Positions 59,418-64,000 of a stretch of 64,000 nt of DNA are shown here, in pieces (the stretch's first letter is position 1; each line of letters starts with the position of its first letter). Both the position numbers and the translations under genes were made by a program. The DNA lies in the NCBI GenBank assembly GCA_039812375.1, contig JBDIAO010000001.1, positions 112,138-176,137 on the forward strand, in the 5' to 3' direction. The DNA comes from JAGOME01 sp039812375 (GTDB taxonomy: Bacteria > Actinomycetota > Actinomycetes > Actinomycetales > Dermatophilaceae). The notes under the pieces were generated by a model, which saw only the letters and a list, made by a program, of their open reading frames with translations, ran no database searches and was not told where the DNA came from.

Positions 59418-59486
59418 GAGGTGAGTGGGGCGGATGAGGTGAGTGGGGCGGATGAGGTGAATGTGATGGATGAGGTGAGCGGGGCG
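59415..59486. repeat. 18-bp tandem repeat next to palindrome copy C
   Basis: Four units of GATGAGGTGAGTGGGGCG, the third more diverged, follow the palindrome in the glpK-glpD gap. They end just before the glpK stop. Forward reading frames are open through the array but are antisense to glpK and are not counted as genes. Confidence 0.8.
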
Positions 59487-59504
59487 GATGAGGCTGTGGA
59501 GGTC

Positions 59505-61019
59505 CTAGTCGACGTCGACCCAGTCGAGGGTGCGTTGCACTGCCTTGCGCCAGAGGGCGTAGCCGCTTTCCCGACGGTCCGCACTCCACTGCGGCTCCCA
59601 CCGTCGCGCCTCGGCCCAGTTGGCCCGGAGCTCCTCCGGTCCGGTCCAGAAGCCGACCGCCAGGCCCGCGGCATAGGCCGCCCCCAGCGCTGTCGTCTCG
59701 GCGACGACGGGCTTGCTCACCGGAACGCCGAGGATGTCAGCCTGCAGTTGCATGCACAGTGCGTTGGCGGTCACGCCGCCGTCGACCTTGAGGGTCTCCA
59801 GCCGCACCCCGGAGTCGGCGGTCATCGCGTCGGCGACATCACGGGTCTGGTAGCAGATGGCTTCAAGGGTGGCCCGGGCCAGATGTTCTGCGGTGTGGTA
59901 GCGGCTCAGCCCGACGATGGCACCCCGCGCGTCACTACGCCAGTACGGGGCGAAGAGCCCGGAGAACGCCGGGACGAAGCAGATGCCGCCGCTGTCCTGG
60001 ACCCGCGCGGCGAGGATCTCGACCTCCTCGGCGCTGCGGATGATGCCGAGCTGGTCCCGCAGCCACTGCACTGCGCTTCCGGTGACCGCGATCGATCCCT
60101 CGAGTGCATAGACAGCTGCAGTGTCCCCGAACTGGTATGCCGGTGTGGTGAGCAGCCCGTTGCGGCTGCGGACCAGCTCAGAGCCGGTGTTGAGCAGGAG
60201 GAAGTTGCCGGTGCCGTAGGTGTTCTTCGCCTCGCCGGGAGCAAAGCACACCTGGCCCACCGTCGCCGCGTGCTGGTCGCCAAGGACCCCGGCGATAGGC
60301 ACTCCTGAGGAGGCTCGGGTCCAGCCGGTGAGCCCATAAGCGTTCGCGTCACTGCTCGGATGGATCTGCGGCAACATCGAGCGCGGCACCCCGAACAGGG
60401 TGAGGAGCTCCTCGTCCCAGTCCAGGGTGGTCAGGTCCATCAGCATCGTCCGGCTCGCGTTGGTGACGTCCGTGGCGTGGATGCCACCGTCGGGTCCGCC
60501 AGTGAGGTTCCAGGTGACCCATGTGTCCGGGGTGCCGAACGCGGCATACCCCCTCTCGGCAGCCGAGCGCAGGCCCGGGACGTTCTCCAGGAGCCACTGG
60601 AGCTTGCCGCCGGAGAAGTAGGGGGCGGGCGGAAGCCCGGTCTTGCGCCGGATTATCTCGCCGGCCCCGCGGCGCTCCAGGTCCGCGACAATGGTGTCGC
60701 TGCGGGTGTCCTGCCACACGATCGCGTTGTAGAAGGGGCGGCCGTTACGGGTGTCCCAGACGATCGCGGTCTCCCGCTGGTTGGTCACCCCGACCGCGGC
60801 GAGATCCTCCATCGTCAGGCGCGTCGTGGTCAGCGCGGTGGCGATGACGCTCTGGGTGCGGTCCCAGATCTCGATGGGATTGTGCTCGACCCAGCCGGCC
60901 TGGGGCAGGATCTGCTGGTGCTCGAGCTGGTGGCGCCCCACCTCGCGACCGTCGTGGTCGAAGACCATGAACCGGGTGCTCGTGGTGCCCTGGTCCAGCG
61001 CCCCGATGAAGTCCGCCAT
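59505..61019 (-). CDS. glpK: Glycerol kinase
   Basis: The 504-residue FGGY kinase phosphorylates glycerol with ATP. It starts FIGALDQGTTSTRFMVFD and has VGVTNQRETAIVWD, LGDQHAATVGQVCF, KNTYGTGNFLLLNTG and ETTALGAAYAAGLAVGFW. Its product is the substrate of GlpD, encoded next on the strand. No glycerol facilitator gene is present here. Confidence 0.96.
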   Translation of the reverse strand: MADFIGALDQGTTSTRFMVFDHDGREVGRHQLEHQQILPQAGWVEHNPIEIWDRTQSVIATALTTTRLTMEDLAAVGVTNQRETAIVWDTRNGRPFYNAIVWQDTRSDTIVADLERRGAGEIIRRKTGLPPAPYFSGGKLQWLLENVPGLRSAAERGYAAFGTPDTWVTWNLTGGPDGGIHATDVTNASRTMLMDLTTLDWDEELLTLFGVPRSMLPQIHPSSDANAYGLTGWTRASSGVPIAGVLGDQHAATVGQVCFAPGEAKNTYGTGNFLLLNTGSELVRSRNGLLTTPAYQFGDTAAVYALEGSIAVTGSAVQWLRDQLGIIRSAEEVEILAARVQDSGGICFVPAFSGLFAPYWRSDARGAIVGLSRYHTAEHLARATLEAICYQTRDVADAMTADSGVRLETLKVDGGVTANALCMQLQADILGVPVSKPVVAETTALGAAYAAGLAVGFWTGPEELRANWAEARRWEPQWSADRRESGYALWRKAVQRTLDWVDVD

Positions 61020-61103
61020 GCCCGGCAGCCTATTGCCCGTGAGGCCCTGGACGGTTAGCTCGGGTCATGCCCCCCACGGCGGCACCCTCGAACGGGTCAG
61101 GCC

Positions 61104-62180
61104 ATGATGGATCCCATGGTGGAGCGCACGACGAAGACGAACCCTGGCAACTACTTCGAGGACTTCCACGTCGGGCAGGAGCTTGTCCACACCAGCCCCC
61201 GTACCCTCACGGCCGGAGATGCTGCGCTCTATACCGCGTTGTACGGCGCGCGGTTCGCGCTGACATCCGGGGCCACCTTCGCGGCGTCGATGGGGATGGA
61301 GCGGATGCCGCTCGACGCGCTCCTGGTCTTCCACACTGTTTTCGGCAAGACAGTGCCCGAGGTGTCGCTGAACGCGGTCGCCAACCTTGGGTATGCCGCC
61401 TGCCGGTTCACCGGGCCGGTCTTCGCCGGCGACACCCTCACCGCACGCTCGCAGGTGATCGGGGTCAAGGCGAACCGGGACGGGCGCACCGGGGTCGTCT
61501 ATGTTCACTCGACCGGGACGAACCAGGCCGGCCAGGTTGTCCTGGACTTCACCCGCTGGGTCATGGTGCGCAAGCGGGACGAGGCGAGCTCGCCGCCGGA
61601 GACGGTCATTCCCGATCTGCCCGAGGCCGTCGCCCCGGGTGACCTCGAAGTCCCGGCCGGGCTCACCGGAGCCGGCTACGACACTGCACTCGCCGGCTCG
61701 CCTCACCTGTGGGACGACTACGAGGTGGGGGAGCGGATCGACCACGTCGACGGGACCACGATCGAGGAGTCTGAGCACATGCTCGCCACCCGGTTGTGGC
61801 ACAACACCGCCAAGGTGCACTTCAACCAGCACGTCGAGAGCAGTGGGCGGTTCGGTCGGCGCATCGTCTATGGCGGTCACGTTATCTCCATCGCCAGGGC
61901 CCTGTCCTTCAACGGCCTCGCGAACGCTCAGACGATTGCGGCGATCAACGGCGGGACCCACTGCAATCCGACCTTCGCCGGTGACACCATCTATGCCTGG
62001 TCTCAGGTCCTGGACCGGTTCGAGCTTCCCGGGCGCAGTGACCTGGGCGCCCTGCGGACCCGACTCGTCGCCGCCAAGGACCTGCCCGGTGCCGACTTCC
62101 CCCTCCGGGGCGAAGATGGGAAGTACCTCCCGGGGGTCGTCCTCGACCTCGACCTGACCGTGCTCATCCCCCGCCGCTGA
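61104..62180 (+). CDS. Double-hotdog MaoC-type dehydratase, mesaconyl-CoA hydratase-like
   Basis: The 358-residue protein has two hotdog domains. KTNPGNYFEDFHVGQELVH, LTAGDAALYTALYGARFALTS, VFHTVFGKTVPEVSLNAVANLGYA and GRTGVVYVHSTGTNQ match mesaconyl-CoA (2-methylfumaryl-CoA) hydratase of the ethylmalonyl-CoA pathway in arrangement. RRIVYGGHVISIARALSFNGLAN lies in the second domain. It would hydrate mesaconyl-CoA to beta-methylmalyl-CoA, the substrate of the lyase at 42685. ATGs at 61104, 61107 and 61116 are all possible starts. Confidence 0.85.
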   Translation: MMDPMVERTTKTNPGNYFEDFHVGQELVHTSPRTLTAGDAALYTALYGARFALTSGATFAASMGMERMPLDALLVFHTVFGKTVPEVSLNAVANLGYAACRFTGPVFAGDTLTARSQVIGVKANRDGRTGVVYVHSTGTNQAGQVVLDFTRWVMVRKRDEASSPPETVIPDLPEAVAPGDLEVPAGLTGAGYDTALAGSPHLWDDYEVGERIDHVDGTTIEESEHMLATRLWHNTAKVHFNQHVESSGRFGRRIVYGGHVISIARALSFNGLANAQTIAAINGGTHCNPTFAGDTIYAWSQVLDRFELPGRSDLGALRTRLVAAKDLPGADFPLRGEDGKYLPGVVLDLDLTVLIPRR

Positions 62181-62204
62181 GCAGGGTCGGTAAGGCTGGC
62201 ACCG

Positions 62205-63050
62205 ATGGTCATCGACCTGCACACGCACTCCAGCATCAGCGACGGCACCGAACCGCCACGCGGGGTGCTGGAGGCAGCCGCGACCTGTGGGATCGACGTC
62301 CTTGCCCTGACCGATCACGACACGACGGCAGGCTGGGACGAGGCAGCTGCGGCGGTGCCACTCACTGGTGTCTGCCTGGTGCGCGGGATCGAGATCTCGA
62401 CGTCGCGGGCCGGGCGCAGCATCCACCTCCTCGGCTACCTCCTCGACGGTGCCCACGCTGCATTGCAGGCCGAGTTGGCTCAGGTCCGGTCCTCTCGGCG
62501 CACCCGGATGGACCGCATGGTGCAGGCGATGGCCGCCGACGGCATACCGATCTCCCTTACCGAGGTGCATGCGCAGCTGACGCCGGGTGCGACGCTTGGC
62601 CGACCGCACCTCGCCGATGCCCTCGTCGCCAAAGGGGTGGTCCCCCATCGGGATGCTGCCTTTCGGGACTACCTGCACGACGAGAGTCCCTACTACGTCT
62701 CGCACTACGCGATCGACCCGGTGCATGCCGTCCAGCTGGTTCACGCCGCCGGCGGGGTCGCCGTGATCGCCCACCCGTTCACCACGACTCGGGGCCGTGC
62801 CATGGACCCCGTGCTCGTCGAGGAGCTGGCCGCGGTCGGGCTCGACGGGATCGAGGCGCACCATCGTGACCACACGGACCAGGGCGTCGCGCTCGCTCTG
62901 CGCCTGGCCGCTGCCCTCGGCCTGCTCGTGACTGGCAGCAGCGACTACCACGGCACTGGCAAGCCGAACCGACTCGGGGAGAATACGACCAGCCCGGCGG
63001 TGCTCGCCGCAATCGAGGAGCGCGGCGCGCTGCCGGTGATCCGGCCCTGA
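62205..63050 (+). CDS. PHP-domain phosphoesterase
   Basis: The 281-residue protein has the four PHP metal motifs: VIDLHTHSSISDG at 2-14, LALTDHDTT at about 33-41, GGVAVIAHPF and a C-terminal GSSDYHG. It resembles TrpH/YciV-type 3'-5' exonucleases and nucleotide phosphatases; the substrate is not established. It is followed closely by the RecB-family gene, a common actinobacterial neighbour pair. Confidence 0.9.
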   Translation: MVIDLHTHSSISDGTEPPRGVLEAAATCGIDVLALTDHDTTAGWDEAAAAVPLTGVCLVRGIEISTSRAGRSIHLLGYLLDGAHAALQAELAQVRSSRRTRMDRMVQAMAADGIPISLTEVHAQLTPGATLGRPHLADALVAKGVVPHRDAAFRDYLHDESPYYVSHYAIDPVHAVQLVHAAGGVAVIAHPFTTTRGRAMDPVLVEELAAVGLDGIEAHHRDHTDQGVALALRLAAALGLLVTGSSDYHGTGKPNRLGENTTSPAVLAAIEERGALPVIRP

Positions 63051-63131
63051 CCGCTCCCGGCGCCGAGCTCGAGGGCCTGCGCGGCGAGGACCGCGTCCGG
63101 GATGTCGTTGCCGCGGCGTAGCGTGCCCACA

Positions 63132-64000
63132 GTGAGCGGGCGGCAGGCGCGGGGCCAGCAACGCGGTCAGGGTGACCGCGTGTCAAGTGCCCCGCCCGTC
63201 GCCAGTGGAACCCCTGCGCCGCCCAGGCTGGCCGCGAGCCCGACCCTGTTGCACGCCCTCCTGGACTGCCCCCGCCGCTTCCGGATGCTCTATCTCGACC
63301 GCCCGTCACCGCGAAGACGGCCGCCGCGGGCACACACCACGCTCGGTGTTGCCGTGCACAGCGCCCTGGCGAAATGGTGGGACGTTCCGGAGCGCACCCC
63401 GCAGGCCGGAGCAGACCTGCTCCGGGCGATCTGGACAGACGTCGGCTTCCGCGACGCCGCGCAGTCCCGGGTGTGGCGTGAGCACAGCGCCGCACAGGTC
63501 GCGGCCTACCTGGGTGACGTCGACCCGAGCATGGAGCCGGCGGGGATTGAACGCACCCTGGGTTTCCCTCGAGGCCCGGTACGGTTCACCGGACGGATCG
63601 ACCGGCTCGACGACCGTGCCGGTGAACTCGTCGTCGTCGACTACAAGACCTCACGCCAGGTCCCGACCGATGACGATGCCCGAACCTCGCTCGCGCTCGC
63701 GCTGTATGCCGCGGCGGCGTGGAGGGTGTTCCGTCGCCGCGTCCTACGGGTCGAGCTCCACCATGTCCCTACCGGTACCGTGCGCAGTCACGAGCACACG
63801 CCCGACTCCTTGACCCGTAAGGTCGACGAGGCGACATCGCTCGCGCTCGACGCATGGCGCCTGGAGGTGGAGTATGCCGAGCACGGTTCTGTGAGCGGGG
63901 CGTTCCCACCCAGGGTCGGCCCGCTCTGCGCATGGTGCGACGTACGGGCCCACTGCCCACCGGGTCAGGAATACGGCCCGGAGAAGTCCGACTGGGCCGC
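63132..64000 (+). CDS. RecB-family exonuclease (Cas4/AddB-like), cut by window end
   Basis: The frame is open from GTG 63132 (or GTG 63180) to the window end, giving at least 289 residues. SPTLLHALLDCPRRFRMLYLDRP holds an N-terminal Cys, FTGRIDRLDD and GELVVVDYKTSR are the PD-(D/E)XK core, and LCAWCDVRAHCPPG gives the three further Cys of a 4Fe-4S cluster. Such nucleases process DNA ends. The Ser/Pro/Ala start is poorly conserved. The stop is not seen. Confidence 0.85.
   Translation, partial: MSGRQARGQQRGQGDRVSSAPPVASGTPAPPRLAASPTLLHALLDCPRRFRMLYLDRPSPRRRPPRAHTTLGVAVHSALAKWWDVPERTPQAGADLLRAIWTDVGFRDAAQSRVWREHSAAQVAAYLGDVDPSMEPAGIERTLGFPRGPVRFTGRIDRLDDRAGELVVVDYKTSRQVPTDDDARTSLALALYAAAAWRVFRRRVLRVELHHVPTGTVRSHEHTPDSLTRKVDEATSLALDAWRLEVEYAEHGSVSGAFPPRVGPLCAWCDVRAHCPPGQEYGPEKSDWA

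Noticed and set aside
59415..59486. Regular repeats considered as a CRISPR array
   Set aside because: Units are directly adjacent with no unique spacers, and no cas genes are near. The same applies to the arrays at 155, 30985 and 38484.
59259..60308. Plus-strand open frame containing DEVSGADE repeats
   Set aside because: It is antisense to glpK and runs through a tandem repeat; the repeat alone gives the protein-like pattern.
1..64000. tRNA or rRNA genes
   Set aside because: No cloverleaf or rRNA-like sequence was noticed in the intergenic regions; a covariance-model search was not possible here.

Overview
The window comes from a high-GC actinobacterial chromosome. Supporting genes are mshB (mycothiol synthesis), a DUF385/F420-type reductase, a SigE-like sigma factor with a zinc anti-sigma factor, HtrA and TatB, a 7Fe ferredoxin fused in order to dapC, DUF3117, and many stop/start overlaps (TGATG, ATGA, GTGA). 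Gene content and codon style suggest Micrococcales, possibly Intrasporangiaceae; that placement is an inference. No rRNA, tRNA, CRISPR array, integrase or transposase gene was recognised. About 65 genes fill the window, and no gene-free stretch exceeds about 260 bases.

Layout. 1-6.6 kb holds the 5' end of a PfkB-type sugar kinase, a DUF4245 membrane protein, xseB-xseA (exonuclease VII), divergent ispH, rmuC, a YeiH-type exporter and a NUDIX hydrolase. 6.6-10.9 kb holds ychF and then an accessory stretch: a higBA module with a frameshifted toxin and a coupled P-loop kinase, a GNAT acetyltransferase, an RpiB-like isomerase and vapBC. Each toxin-antitoxin module lies between an intact gene and a stray copy of that gene's 3' end (ychF and the DUF385 gene). 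10.9-16 kb holds the DUF385 protein, an SMP-30 lactonase, malQ, a glutamine amidotransferase and a VIT transporter. 16-22.8 kb is a compact run: typA, a peptide-type binding lipoprotein, mshB, a flavin reductase, fdxA and dapC. 22.9-28.3 kb carries gltA, a lysozyme-like membrane-anchored protein coupled to dapD, divergent dapE and a LOG-family protein. Together dapC, dapD and dapE give the succinylase branch of lysine/diaminopimelate synthesis.

28.3-34.8 kb holds a DivIVA-like/membrane-protein fusion, a mannosyltransferase-like membrane protein, DUF3117 with a strong terminator, DUF302 behind a CsoR-like palindrome, an M17 aminopeptidase and a small unknown gene. 34.8-40 kb is the envelope-stress operon sigE-rseA-htrA-tatB beside an O-methyltransferase and an Mrp-type Fe-S carrier. 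40-51.9 kb has a DUF1003 protein, a soluble PRC/MgtE-N/CBS protein, two HpcH/HpaI (malyl-CoA type) lyases, an L,D-transpeptidase, a Tat-type lipoprotein esterase, MgtE, an acyl-CoA dehydrogenase, a stress protein and a cation/proton antiporter with a ParB-like partner. 51.9-64 kb has aminopeptidase P, a divergent MFS pump/TetR pair around a 30-bp palindrome, an AMP-forming acyl-CoA ligase, glpD, glpK, a mesaconyl-CoA hydratase-like double MaoC protein, a PHP phosphoesterase and the 5' part of a RecB-family nuclease that runs off the end.

The most unusual features are the paired 'gene tail duplicated around a toxin-antitoxin cassette' arrangements at 7.7-8.9 and 10.1-10.9 kb. Next are a family of three related intergenic palindromes (38.7, 50.1 and 59.4 kb), the DivIVA-like fusion, and several short tandem-repeat loci that could vary between strains.
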